From: Clostridium fungisolvens
GTDB lineage: Bacteria > Bacillota > Clostridia > Clostridiales > Clostridiaceae
Assembly (NCBI RefSeq): GCF_014193895.1
Contig: NZ_BLZR01000001.1
Location: 3,596,001-3,660,000 of the forward strand
Reading direction: 5' to 3'
DNA length: 64,000 nucleotides
Within the stretch, counting starts at the first letter, position 1; every line of letters begins with the position of its first letter. This document shows positions 16,639-25,711 of the stretch, piece by piece. The notes beneath the pieces are model-generated. The model was given only the letters and a program-made list of their open reading frames with translations, had not been told where the DNA came from and made no database searches. Made by a program: the position numbers and the translations under genes.

Positions 16639-17871
16639 TTAGATAATTCCACCGTAAGCCTCTTCACCATGTTGTGATACATCTAATCCTGCTTGTTCGT
16701 CTTCATCTTTTACTCTTAAAGCTGATACTGCATTCATTACTTTTAATATTATAAATGTAATTATAGCAGAATATGCAACTGTTGCCAGAATAGCAACTAA
16801 TTGAGCACCTAAAAGATGTAAGTTTCCGTATATTAATCCATCTGCTCCTGCTGAATTTACTGCTTTTGAAGCGAATATACCAGTTGCTATTCCACCCCAG
16901 ATACCGCCTATTCCATGACATCCAAATGCATCTAAAGCATCATCATATCCAAATTTTTTCTTAAGAACAGTTACAGCATAGAAGCATATTGCTCCACCTA
17001 TAAGACCTATTGCTAATGCTGAGAAAGGTGTTACAAAACCAGCACCTGGAGTTATTGCTACAAGCCCTGCTACAGCTCCACTAGCTATTCCTAATGAAGT
17101 AACCTTCTTTCTGTGTAAATACTCACATAATCCCCAGCTTATTGCTGACATTGCAGCTGATGTATTTGTTGTTATAAATGCGTTAAGTGCAACATCATTT
17201 ATTGCTAAAGCACTTCCTGCATTAAATCCGAACCAACCAAACCATAACACTCCTGCCCCAAGAACTGTCATTGGTATATTGTGTGGAGTTATTGTTTCTA
17301 ATCTCTTTCTCTTACCTAGTACTATTGCGAAAACTAATGCTGAAACACCAGAACTTATATGAACAACATTACCACCTGCAAAATCTAATGCTCCAAGATT
17401 TCTAATCCATCCACCTACGCCCCATACCCAGTGTGCAACTGGATCATACACAAAAGTGCTCCAAAGTAGTATAAATAATGCAAAAGATAAAAATTTAACT
17501 CTTTCTGCTACTGCTCCTGATATTAATGCTGGAGTTATTATTGCAAACATAAGTTGGAATAACATAAATGCTTGATGAGGTATTGTTGCTGCATAATCAG
17601 CATTTGGTGCAAATGTTACACCATTTAATCCTAAGAAATTGAATCCTCCTAGAATTCCTCCAATATCATTTCCAAAACATAATGTATAACCGATTAAGAT
17701 CCATTGTATTGATACTATTGCTACCGCTGCATAACTATGCATTGTAGTACTTAGTACATTCTTTCTTCTTACCATTCCTCCATAAAATAAAGCTAGTCCT
17801 GGAGTCATTAGCATAACTAATGCTGTTGCAAAGATCACAAAGGTTGTATCTGCTCCGTTTACCCCGTTCAT
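16639..17871 (-). CDS. amt: Ammonium transporter Amt
   Basis: This 410-residue protein has about 11 membrane segments and Amt/MEP/Rh hallmarks: an FYGGMVRRKN start segment, GDIGGILGG, FDPVAHW-like YDPVAHWVWG, FAGGNVVHISSG with a pore-lining His and DAFGCHGIGGIWGG with the second His. It imports ammonium. GGGGG lies upstream of the ATG. It is co-oriented with a P-II gene, the usual amtB-glnK arrangement, which supports nitrogen-dependent control. Confidence 0.93.
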   Translation of the reverse strand: MNGVNGADTTFVIFATALVMLMTPGLALFYGGMVRRKNVLSTTMHSYAAVAIVSIQWILIGYTLCFGNDIGGILGGFNFLGLNGVTFAPNADYAATIPHQAFMLFQLMFAIITPALISGAVAERVKFLSFALFILLWSTFVYDPVAHWVWGVGGWIRNLGALDFAGGNVVHISSGVSALVFAIVLGKRKRLETITPHNIPMTVLGAGVLWFGWFGFNAGSALAINDVALNAFITTNTSAAMSAISWGLCEYLHRKKVTSLGIASGAVAGLVAITPGAGFVTPFSALAIGLIGGAICFYAVTVLKKKFGYDDALDAFGCHGIGGIWGGIATGIFASKAVNSAGADGLIYGNLHLLGAQLVAILATVAYSAIITFIILKVMNAVSALRVKDEDEQAGLDVSQHGEEAYGGII

Positions 17872-18190
17872 AAAAATTTCCCCCTTTTTAATATTATTTT
17901 TCAGTAGTTAAAATTATTAAACTACAAATTTAAAATTTAAATTATTTCATGTTCTTATTTTATTAATCTTAAAGGGGGCTATCAACAAAATGCTAATTTT
18001 TCAACAAAAAACTGCACTTTTTTATGAAAATAAGATTTTACTAACGTTTTCATTAGTATCTAGGGATTAATTTAATATTTTTTAATATTTTATGACGATG
18101 ATCATTGAAATTTTATATTAAACCTGATATAATATTTTCCCTTATATATAACAATATAACAATATAATTATTTCATAAAAAGTAAAGTAA

Positions 18191-18226
18191 AAAAATCACT
18201 AATACATTTTCTTATTAGTGATTTTT
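18191..18226 (-). terminator. Hairpin downstream of the EFR1 ferredoxin gene
   Basis: AAATCACTAATA pairs with TATTAGTGATTT around an eight-base loop; the minus strand continues with a T-run. A very similar hairpin occurs at 31268-31300. It lies about 160 bases past the stop of the gene ending at 18385 and upstream of amt. Confidence 0.6.
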
Positions 18227-18287
18227 GGTAAATCTGCATTTCTGAATGAAATTTAAAAATTCCGTTATTAAAATTAGTTTCATTTTA

Positions 18288-18330
18288 CCATTGGCTATAT
18301 GGATGTACCACTTCATAATAAAATACCATT
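18288..18330. repeat. Family A repeat, solitary arm
   Basis: GGATGTACCACTTCATAATAAAAT matches the outer arm of family A copies, but the other arm and the central loop are missing. Probably a remnant. The rest of the amt upstream region (17872-18190) is A+T-rich and shows no feature I can name. Confidence 0.5.
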
Positions 18331-18384
18331 AATGGTTAAATAGATTATTTGTTTTTTTAAATCGTGGAAATGGAATATTTATGG

Positions 18385-19176
18385 TTATCTAATTACTAAT
18401 TCAGTAGATTTTATATTTTTATTAGTATACCTATGCCTTCTCTCCGTTCCTTTTCCGTATTGTATTGCTTTAACAGGACACCAATTTATACAAGCTAAGC
18501 ATTGTGTACACTTATCTCCCCATTTAGGTTTTCCATTAACTTTTATAGTATTTGAAACACAAATCTTCTCACATAACCCACAAGAAATACATTTATTGTT
18601 TGCATAAAACTTTTTGGTGTTATTTAGCGCAAATTTGTTAAAAAGAGGACTAACTATCTTTGTTAAAGGCTTATCGTAAAAAGTGTTTACACTTTCAAAT
18701 ACATTTGATTTTCTATTCTTTATATTTTCAACTATATATTCTATATAATCTTTTGCTTTACTAAGCTTTTCTTCAATAAGCTTCTCATTATCAATATCCG
18801 AAGACACAATATAGTTATTTGGCATACGAACCACAAACCCGCTATTTAAGGTCATATTTTTTTCATTTATTAAATTTCCAAAGGCTTTTAATAAATGCCC
18901 ACTATTCTCTCCACAAGTTGCTACAGAATAAATGTAATTATCTTTATAATTTTTTAATTTCAATTTATCTAGAAAAGCTTCCACAACCTTGGGTGCTGCC
19001 CAAGCATAAGTTGGGAAAACAAAGCCTATTGCTTCATTTTCTTTTAAGCAGTAAACATATTCTTCACTAGAATCATTTATTACTGATGCTATTGACGTAT
19101 AATCATCTCCTATATTTTTAGCTATAGACTTAGCCACATATAGCGAATTACCTGTACCTGAAAAATAAAATATCAT
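18385..19176 (-). CDS. EFR1-type flavodoxin-ferredoxin fusion
   Basis: This 263-residue protein begins with a flavodoxin-like FMN-binding loop (FYFSGTGNSLYVAK). It ends with two 4Fe-4S clusters of CxxCxxCxxxC type: CISCGLCEKIC and CTQCLACINWCP. The EFR1 family is common in anaerobes and is thought to shuttle electrons in the cytoplasm; the physiological partner is unknown. It follows recQ by about 20 bases and is probably co-transcribed with it. Confidence 0.88.
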   Translation of the reverse strand: MIFYFSGTGNSLYVAKSIAKNIGDDYTSIASVINDSSEEYVYCLKENEAIGFVFPTYAWAAPKVVEAFLDKLKLKNYKDNYIYSVATCGENSGHLLKAFGNLINEKNMTLNSGFVVRMPNNYIVSSDIDNEKLIEEKLSKAKDYIEYIVENIKNRKSNVFESVNTFYDKPLTKIVSPLFNKFALNNTKKFYANNKCISCGLCEKICVSNTIKVNGKPKWGDKCTQCLACINWCPVKAIQYGKGTERRHRYTNKNIKSTELVIR

Positions 19177-19195
19177 ACCCTCACCCCATAAAAAA

Positions 19196-21433
19196 TTATA
19201 TTGCTAGTCTCTTCTTTAACAATGCCATCTTTATATGATCATAAGTTATGGTGTCATCAACCTTTTCTTTTATTGGCTTAAGCTTATCATCACCAACTTC
19301 TTTAGCAACTTCTAGTATTACTGTTTCTTGTTCTTTACTAAGTATATCACTAAAATCTACTGAAAAATTTATTTGATTTCCTTCTAGCGCATACTGCTCT
19401 AGATGACTGCAGATGGTAGAGATGGTTATCTCTCTTTCTTTAGCAATATTTAATAAACTTAAGTTTTCCTTCAGCATATCAATAGTTAACATGTAAGACT
19501 TCTTCTTAGGTTCTTTTGGTTCTTTAGCATCTTTTTCTTTTTTAGAGCCTTTTTTTTCTACCTTTGGTTTTTCTTCATTAACCTTTATACTCTTTTCTTT
19601 CTTCTTGTAATCAAACTGTACTTCAATTTTATTGCTTTCCACATATTCTACAACCACATTAAGAAATCTTTCTCCATACTTATTTAGCTTAAGCTCACCT
19701 ACTCCAGATATATCACTAAGCTCCTCTATAGTTCTCGGCATTCTTCCACTGATTTCCTTCAAAGTTGAATCTCCAAACACAATATATGGTGGTACTTTTT
19801 CTTGAACCGCAATTTCTCTTCTTAGGTTTCTAAGTATATCAAACAAAGCATTGTCCTCTATTATCTTTGTTACCTTTTGTATTTCTTTAAACCAAACTTC
19901 TTCTTCGCCTCTAAGCACAGCCATAGATCTTTCATTTAATCTTACTACTGGATATTCCCCTTCATCATAGCTTAATATCCTATGTGAAACTAAGGTGTTT
20001 ATGAAGTTTTTAAGATCATCTTTTGAGTAGTCTTTCATTATTCCATAGGTTGAAAGTCTATGAAAGCCTAGATCTTTTATCTTTTTATTCTCTGAACCTC
20101 TTAAAGTGTCTATAAGAACCGTTGCTCCATATGATCTTTTCATCCTGAATACACAGGATAAAACCTTTTGTGCATCTAGGGTTTTATTTGTAAGCTCACC
20201 TTCTACTTCACAGTTACTGCAGTTATTACAATGCTTATCATACTGCTCTCCAAAATAATTTAGTATATATTTTCTATAGCAATCGTTACTATATACCAGA
20301 TCAGTCATGCTTTGAAGCTTCTTATACTCATTAACTTTTCTTGCTTCATTACCTGTTCCGATATCAATAATATATTTTTGTGTATGTATGTCTCCTGGAG
20401 AAAATAAAAGTATAGCCTCACTTTCTTCTCCATCTCTTCCTGCTCTACCAATCTCTTGATAATATCCTTCTATATTCTTAGGCATGTTGTAATGAATAAC
20501 ATATCGAATATTAGGTTTATCAATTCCCATTCCGAAAGCATTTGTAGCAATCATTACATTATATCTATCATAAACAAAGTCTTCTTGGTTCCTGCTTCTT
20601 TCTTCATCGCTTAGTCCAGCATGGTATCTAGTACAACTTATATCTTTATCGTTTAATTGATCATAAAGAGAATCTACTTCTTTCCTAGTAGCTGCGTATA
20701 TAATCCCAGCTGAATTAATATTTTTCTTTATAAAATCAACTATATATTTCTTTTTATTGATGCCCTTAACAACATTTATCTTGATATTTTCTCTATCAAA
20801 TCCAGATATAAAAACTTTAGGATCTCTTAATCCTAGAAGCTTTATTATATCCTCTCTTACTTCATTTGTAGCAGTTGCAGTAAACGCCGCCACTATAGGT
20901 CTTACCTTTAATATACTTATAAAACTTTTGATAAATCTGTAGCTGGTTCTAAAGTCATGTCCCCACTGTGATACACAGTGTGCTTCATCTATAGCAACAA
21001 AACCAACATGTACTTTAGAGACTAAATCTAAAAATTGCGAAGTTTCAAGTCTTTCTGGTGCTACATATAGAATTTTCAAATTCCCTTCTAATGCTAATTG
21101 AAAAATATCATCTATTTCTCTATTGGACAAAGTGCTGTTTATATACGCTGATTCAATTCCTATATCTCTAATTGCATCTACTTGATCCTTCATGAGCGAT
21201 ATCAAAGGAGAAACAACAATTGTAAGGCCTTCTATAATCATCGCAGGTACTTGATAACATATAGATTTTCCTCCACCAGTTGGCATGATGGCTACAGTAT
21301 CATTGCCTTTTAGAATCTCTTCTATTATTTGTTTTTGTCCAGCTCTAAAAGAACTATATCCATAATATTTATTTAATATCTCTAAAGCTTTATCATTTAA
21401 ATCTGTAATATCCTTATTAAAATCTAAATTCAT
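19196..21433 (-). CDS. recQ: ATP-dependent DNA helicase RecQ
   Basis: The 745-residue product has the superfamily 2 helicase core: GYSSFRAGQ motif 0, MPTGGGKSICYQ (Walker A), AIDEAHCVSQWGHDFR (DEAH box plus aromatic loop) and YYQEIGRAGRDG (motif VI). A zinc-binding segment follows (CYRKYILNYFGEQYDKHCNNCSNC), then winged-helix RQC and HRDC regions and a lysine-rich linker to a C-terminal helical domain. It unwinds DNA 3'-5' in recombination and repair. A longer frame starts at 21508, but GAAGGAG before the ATG at 21433 and family length favour the shorter form. Confidence 0.93.
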   Translation of the reverse strand: MNLDFNKDITDLNDKALEILNKYYGYSSFRAGQKQIIEEILKGNDTVAIMPTGGGKSICYQVPAMIIEGLTIVVSPLISLMKDQVDAIRDIGIESAYINSTLSNREIDDIFQLALEGNLKILYVAPERLETSQFLDLVSKVHVGFVAIDEAHCVSQWGHDFRTSYRFIKSFISILKVRPIVAAFTATATNEVREDIIKLLGLRDPKVFISGFDRENIKINVVKGINKKKYIVDFIKKNINSAGIIYAATRKEVDSLYDQLNDKDISCTRYHAGLSDEERSRNQEDFVYDRYNVMIATNAFGMGIDKPNIRYVIHYNMPKNIEGYYQEIGRAGRDGEESEAILLFSPGDIHTQKYIIDIGTGNEARKVNEYKKLQSMTDLVYSNDCYRKYILNYFGEQYDKHCNNCSNCEVEGELTNKTLDAQKVLSCVFRMKRSYGATVLIDTLRGSENKKIKDLGFHRLSTYGIMKDYSKDDLKNFINTLVSHRILSYDEGEYPVVRLNERSMAVLRGEEEVWFKEIQKVTKIIEDNALFDILRNLRREIAVQEKVPPYIVFGDSTLKEISGRMPRTIEELSDISGVGELKLNKYGERFLNVVVEYVESNKIEVQFDYKKKEKSIKVNEEKPKVEKKGSKKEKDAKEPKEPKKKSYMLTIDMLKENLSLLNIAKEREITISTICSHLEQYALEGNQINFSVDFSDILSKEQETVILEVAKEVGDDKLKPIKEKVDDTITYDHIKMALLKKRLAI

Positions 21434-21665
21434 TATTAATGTTACTCCTTCTATAAGAAACCTACTCGTATCATATTTAAGATTATATCCAATTTTTTCA
21501 CTGTACAACGACCTTATATCATTTATGTTTTTAATTATATCATAACTTAATTATTTAAACGTAGCGTCTTTAGAGATGTCATTAATTACTATAGTATTCC
21601 CTCAAAACTCACCTTAATCATTGAAATTAGTGGATTTAGATAGTATTACTTTTTTCTCTAAAGTA

Positions 21666-21704
21666 AAAATGCTGCCATTATTATTAAGATAACAGCAGCA
21701 TTTT
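21666..21704 (-). terminator. Terminator of the ABC transporter operon
   Basis: AATGCTGC pairs with GCAGCATT; the minus strand continues with TTTTTAC. It lies about 25 bases past the last permease gene. Confidence 0.75.
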
Positions 21705-21727
21705 ATATAGGTAAACTACTTCAATAC

Positions 21728-22525
21728 TTATAGCTTGTTTATTATCAAATTACCAGATTCATACTTTTTCAGTCCTTTATAGAATGCAATGTAGGCAATG
21801 GTTATCCACACTACAGTAACTGCTAAAACTTCTAATGCTTTTATCAATGAAAAATTTATTACAATCTCTGCTGGAATGTAAACCATAAATACCGTTGGGA
21901 TGGCTGTATAAAGTACATATTTTATTGCTCCCTTAAAGATGCCTTCTGGATATATTGCAAAACTAATCATGAATTCAGTTACAAGCTGAGCTAAACTATC
22001 TAAGTTTCCCGCGTAAAAACTAAAACTATGACAGGTTATAAGCACTGATGCAAATATAAGAGCTCCAGTGATGCAAAACAGTATAAACAACATAAAACTC
22101 CTAATATGAAATCCATTCATGATAATAAATAATATTACACCATACAGAGTATCCCCCCATGCTGAAACTATTGTTTTAGAACATAGTATATTTATAAGAG
22201 CATCTTTGGGTTGAAGAAGATAAGTGTCTAGTTCTCCATTTAGTATCATCTTCGTTATATTTCCTACGTTACCAAAAACTAAAAAACTTACCCCAAAACT
22301 TGTGGACATTATAGACCAAAGCATCATAACATCCTTAAATCCATAGCCCCCTATAGAACTTACGTTATTAAACAATACCCACCAGAAAAATATAAACGCT
22401 GAATTATTTAGTATCATTCCAAAAACTTGTACTAAAAAACTCACTCTATACTCCATTACCGCGGATAAATTGAATTTAAAATAATATAATATTAATTTTA
22501 TTGATTTTCTAACCCCCATTAACAT
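21728..22525 (-). CDS. ABC-2 type transporter permease (COG3694-like)
   Basis: A 265-residue protein with about six membrane segments that lacks enzymatic motifs. It resembles the second permease of the three-gene ABC-2 systems COG4586-COG4587-COG3694. It overlaps the preceding permease gene by 17 bases, so the two are translationally coupled. ATG codons at 22525 and 22519 are both possible. The substrate is unknown. Confidence 0.82.
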   Translation of the reverse strand: MLMGVRKSIKLILYYFKFNLSAVMEYRVSFLVQVFGMILNNSAFIFFWWVLFNNVSSIGGYGFKDVMMLWSIMSTSFGVSFLVFGNVGNITKMILNGELDTYLLQPKDALINILCSKTIVSAWGDTLYGVILFIIMNGFHIRSFMLFILFCITGALIFASVLITCHSFSFYAGNLDSLAQLVTEFMISFAIYPEGIFKGAIKYVLYTAIPTVFMVYIPAEIVINFSLIKALEVLAVTVVWITIAYIAFYKGLKKYESGNLIINKL

Positions 22526-23306
22526 TTAAATTCTTTGCCCCCTTTCTATACATTGTCGCTGATACCAAAATAAATATACCAAGGTATAGAATTTGAATCA
22601 TAAACTGCCTTGAGAAATCATAAAAGGAAAAATTAACTGCCAATTTTGCAGGTACATAAGTTACATAGGAAAAAGGAAGAAAATTAGAGATATTCTTTAG
22701 CCATTTAGGGAAAAGCTCTATAGGCATTAGCATTCCGCCTAATGTAAAGATAAGTTTTGAGTAGATCCAAAAGAAAGCATTATTGTCTTCAAACCAAAAT
22801 GAGGTCAGTGCTATAGTTATATAAATAAAAAAGTTTATTATACAGCCTACTACTAAGGATATAAATATAAAAGGCAAAGTAATTAAGTTAAAACTATTAA
22901 GTGGACCTACATATACCACTCCTATTATTATTCCTATAATAGCATTTGTTAATAGTTTGATTCCTAATTCTCCTATAAAATACGAAAAGCAATATGCAAT
23001 GTAATTGTAAGGCTTATTTAAAAGATATGCTATATTACCGGTCTTTACATCATCATTTACTTGAAGATGAATATCCGTTCGTGATAAGGTTATGAGTTCT
23101 GTAAATATCAAGTACCATATCATTTGATTTAAACTAAGTCCAGCTATTGTATTACCTTTGCTACCATATATATTCTTCCAAAGCATCAAATATATAAACA
23201 TTATAAATACGAAAAATAAGTTTTTACTTATAAAGTTCCAAAAGTAAACTAAGTTGTTGGACATATTTATCTTTGATATTTGCAGATACTTATAAATTAG
23301 CCTCAT
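22509..23306 (-). CDS. ABC-2 type transporter permease (COG4587-like)
   Basis: A 265-residue polytopic membrane protein, about six segments, with the GNIAYLLNKPYNY motif typical of this permease group. It is encoded between the ATPase gene and the other permease gene, overlapping each by 17 bases. Together the three genes should form one exporter-type complex in the membrane. Confidence 0.82.
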   Translation of the reverse strand: MRLIYKYLQISKINMSNNLVYFWNFISKNLFFVFIMFIYLMLWKNIYGSKGNTIAGLSLNQMIWYLIFTELITLSRTDIHLQVNDDVKTGNIAYLLNKPYNYIAYCFSYFIGELGIKLLTNAIIGIIIGVVYVGPLNSFNLITLPFIFISLVVGCIINFFIYITIALTSFWFEDNNAFFWIYSKLIFTLGGMLMPIELFPKWLKNISNFLPFSYVTYVPAKLAVNFSFYDFSRQFMIQILYLGIFILVSATMYRKGAKNLNVNGG

Positions 23307-24294
23307 GAACTTCCCCTCCCCTACTAGATTGGTATATATGAGAGATTACATCTTCTAATGGAGGATCCGATATTGTTATATCCTTTACTCTTCCTTTATT
23401 TATTAGATTATTTAAAACAGCTTCTATATCTTGATTTGATGTATCAACTTCAACTTTTAAGGCATTTTCCTTATTTTTTATTATATTAAGATCTTTGTCA
23501 GCTACATTTACAGGAGTATCATACTTTATATTAATAACTTTCTTATTTAAGTAATTGTGCTTAAGGTCCTTTATACTTTCATTTAACACTATCTCTCCAT
23601 GGTTTATTATTATAGCTCTTTTGCAAAGCTGCTCTATATCCCCAGAATCATGTGAGGTTAAAAATATTGTTGTTTTTTCTTCACTATTTAACTTGAGAAT
23701 TAAATCCCTTATATTCTGTTTTACTACAACATCCAATCCTATTGTAGGCTCATCCAAAAATATTATTTCTGGTTCATGGAGTATTGAAGCTGCTATTTCG
23801 CACCTTATTCTTTGACCTAAGGAAAGTTTTCTAACAGGTATATCCATAAGTTCTTGAATTCCAAATACTTCTTTTAGATAGTTTATTCTTTTTTTTAGTT
23901 TACTTTTATCCATATCATAGATATTACCTAATAAATTGAAACTATCTATCGGAGGAAGATGAAACCACAGCTGTGATTTTTGGCCGAAAACAGTCCCAAT
24001 ATTATAGCTTAATTGCTTTCTGTCCTTTGCAGGATCCATACCAGCTACCTCAATGTGTCCACTGGTTGAATGAAGTATACCCGTCATCATTTTTATAGTT
24101 GTTGACTTTCCTGCACCATTGGGACCAATGAAAGCTAAAATTTCTCCCTTATTGACACTAAATGAAACATTGTTTACCGCTTCGATTTCCCGATAATTTG
24201 GAGAGATAATTGAACGTAAACTTCCTTTCAATCCAGGCTCTTTAGTTTTAACTTTGAACTTTTTGTACAAATTTTTTACTGTAATTATTTCCAA
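23290..24294 (-). CDS. ABC transporter ATP-binding protein (COG4586-like)
   Basis: This 334-residue ATPase has Walker A GPNGAGKST (about residue 57), signature LSLGQR, Walker B IIFLDEP, D-loop GLDV and the switch His in LTSHD. The long N-terminal stretch and the C-terminal extension beyond 230 residues fit the COG4586 group. It energises the two permeases encoded downstream. The operon is preceded by a ykkC-type riboswitch with its own promoter, with repeat B2 between the riboswitch terminator and this start. GGAGGCGG lies upstream of the ATG. Confidence 0.88.
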   Translation of the reverse strand: MEIITVKNLYKKFKVKTKEPGLKGSLRSIISPNYREIEAVNNVSFSVNKGEILAFIGPNGAGKSTTIKMMTGILHSTSGHIEVAGMDPAKDRKQLSYNIGTVFGQKSQLWFHLPPIDSFNLLGNIYDMDKSKLKKRINYLKEVFGIQELMDIPVRKLSLGQRIRCEIAASILHEPEIIFLDEPTIGLDVVVKQNIRDLILKLNSEEKTTIFLTSHDSGDIEQLCKRAIIINHGEIVLNESIKDLKHNYLNKKVINIKYDTPVNVADKDLNIIKNKENALKVEVDTSNQDIEAVLNNLINKGRVKDITISDPPLEDVISHIYQSSRGGEVHEANL

Positions 24295-24365
24295 CTATAC
24301 CGCCTCCTTTATTGATGTTTTAAATAAAATTCAAGCTATGTTTTAGGAATACTTTTGAAATTAAA

Positions 24366-24561
24366 ACAAAAAAGTTCCTGAAGCGATTTTCTTCAGTGAG
24401 CTTTTTTAACGCATCTGCCTTTCCGAATGAATATGAGGAAAATTTGGCAGGCGAATAAGTTTTATTTTTTTACTGTATATCCATAATAAACTTCTAAAGT
24501 CATTGAAATATCAAGGTTTAACCAACATAAAAATTTTATATTTTCTTATACAGTAAAAAAA
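24366..24561. repeat. Family B terminator-associated repeat, copy B2
   Basis: Full-length copy, aligned with B1 throughout (CTTCTTCAGTGAG, CTGCCTTTCCGAATG, GAGGAAAATTTGGCAGGCGAAT, TTTTACTGTAT). The right edge ATACAGTAAAAAAA is the T-tract of the riboswitch terminator on the minus strand. The left edge lacks the ACAGT motif. It lies inside the untranslated leader of the ABC transporter operon. Confidence 0.85.
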
Positions 24562-24606
24562 GCCCAAAAGACAAATCTCATCTTGAGACTCGTCCTTTAG
24601 GCTTTT
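24556..24606 (-). terminator. Riboswitch-controlled terminator
   Basis: On the minus strand AGCCTAAAGGAC pairs with GTCTTTTGGGCT (inner stem GAGTCTC/GAGATTT), followed by seven T. The strand AGCCTAAAG is also half of the last aptamer stem (TTTAGG-ATAAAAG-CCTAAA), and GAGTCTC can pair with GAGAG at the aptamer 5' end. Aptamer and terminator are thus mutually exclusive. Confidence 0.8.
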
Positions 24607-24688
24607 ATCCTAAAAGTGTAGAAAAAATCCTGTATCGCTCGGACCAGACATACTAATACCGGAACCCTAGATACACTCTCATCTTATG
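24562..24688 (-). ncRNA. ykkC-class riboswitch aptamer
   Basis: Read on the minus strand, the leader contains, in order and spacing, the conserved ykkC segments ATCTAGGGTTCCGG, GTCTGGTCCGAG and GGATAAAAGCC. A GAGA/TCTC helix closes the ends. ykkC RNAs include the guanidine-I class and subtypes for ppGpp, PRPP and nucleotide ligands; I cannot assign the ligand with certainty from sequence alone. The aptamer shares bases with a downstream terminator, implying that ligand binding turns expression on. The regulated genes are an ABC-2 transporter operon, which would fit export of a toxic compound such as guanidine, but that is inference. Confidence 0.82.
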
Positions 24689-24691
24689 GAT

Positions 24692-24720
24692 ATTATACAT
24701 TATTTGTAATTAAATGTAAA
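24692..24720 (-). promoter_or_regulatory. SigA-type promoter of the riboswitch-ABC operon
   Basis: TTTACA (24720-24715), 17-base spacer, TATAAT (24697-24692) on the minus strand, placing transcription start just before the ykkC aptamer. Confidence 0.8.
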
Positions 24721-24924
24721 CACAACTTAATACTTAGTTCATATATTTGTAACATTTATAATAACACCACTATTTTTATACAACTTTTCTAAGAAACTAC
24801 AATATACCATAAACATATCTTCACATAATTATCCAATTACTTGGCAAAGTGTTAAAAATAAACTACACAGAACATGCTTCATTTCACATCTTACAAATAA
24901 CTAAAAAATAAAGAGGCTTATTAA

Positions 24925-25022
24925 AGGGTTCCATTACGAAAACTTAAGTTATATATGCCTGATAATCGCGGCTTCTGGGGATTATCAGGCATATATAACT
25001 TAATAGTTGAAGTTGGAACCCT
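24925..25022. repeat. Long hairpin element with CGGCTTCTGG loop (A-like)
   Basis: A 23-bp perfect stem (24945-24967 with 24980-25002, arm TAAGTTATATATGCC...) encloses the loop GCGGCTTCTGGG. It is flanked by outer arms AGGGTTCCA/TGGAACCCT. The loop matches the centre of family A copies, although the arms differ in sequence. Confidence 0.72.
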
Positions 25023-25064
25023 ATATTTAAACAAATAAGTTCAATAATATATCTCAAAAAAACA

Positions 25065-25541
25065 TTAGGCGCTTTCATTTTTAAGTTTTTCTAACTCTCT
25101 TATATGCTTCTTTTCTTCAGCAATTATATCTGATAGTATCTTATAATTTTCAGTTCCAATATCAGCATGTGATTTTATCAAAAGTCCATGTATACTTAAT
25201 AGTAATGATAATCCTTCTTTCTGAAATCTTAGTGCTGTATCGACTACATCTTTTACATTACTATAAACCACATTAGTTCTTTTTAGTTTTACAAATTCAT
25301 ATATCAATTTAGCAGCTTTATCATATGTAAAGAAGTCTATCTCTATGTTTACATCCAAATCAATTTTTCTTTTTATGTCAGCATATTTGTCAGCGTGCCT
25401 TCTATGTTTCTTTGCGAAAACCTTTGCAATTATTCTTACTCTTTCACTTAACTCTTTATTTTCACTTACTATCGTATAACCTTCTTCCGAATTTTTTTCT
25501 ATAGAAATAAGCTTATCTATTAAATCAATAATGGTATACAT
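25065..25541 (-). CDS. Ferritin-like helical protein, uncharacterised
   Basis: The 158-residue protein is predicted to be all alpha-helical. Spaced Glu and His residues (SEEGYTI, AKKHRRHADKY, RFQKEG, EEKKHIRELEKL) recall rubrerythrin and ferritin-like di-iron four-helix proteins, but the metal ligands are not all obvious. GGAG with ten-base spacing supports the ATG at 25541; an ATG at 25568 is the alternative. A role in oxidative stress or iron handling is possible but only inferred. It stands alone after the long hairpin element. Confidence 0.6.
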   Translation of the reverse strand: MYTIIDLIDKLISIEKNSEEGYTIVSENKELSERVRIIAKVFAKKHRRHADKYADIKRKIDLDVNIEIDFFTYDKAAKLIYEFVKLKRTNVVYSNVKDVVDTALRFQKEGLSLLLSIHGLLIKSHADIGTENYKILSDIIAEEKKHIRELEKLKNESA

Positions 25542-25672
25542 TCCTTTACATCTCCACAAAACATTCATTCTCTATTAAATTATACACTAATTTTTATAAT
25601 TTCCCATAGAAAAATTGTAAAATATTTCAATTTTCTTCTTTTTTCTTTATATATTTTGCATATAAGCAAAAT

Positions 25673-25706
25673 AAAAGCCGCTTTATTTTAGGCAGCTTTA
25701 TTTTTT
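25673..25706. terminator. Terminator after leuA
   Basis: AAAGCCGC with GCAGCTTT around a ten-base loop; the minus strand continues TTTTATTTT and the plus strand ATTTTTTAT. It can serve leuA. Confidence 0.75.
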
Positions 25707-25711
25707 ATAAT

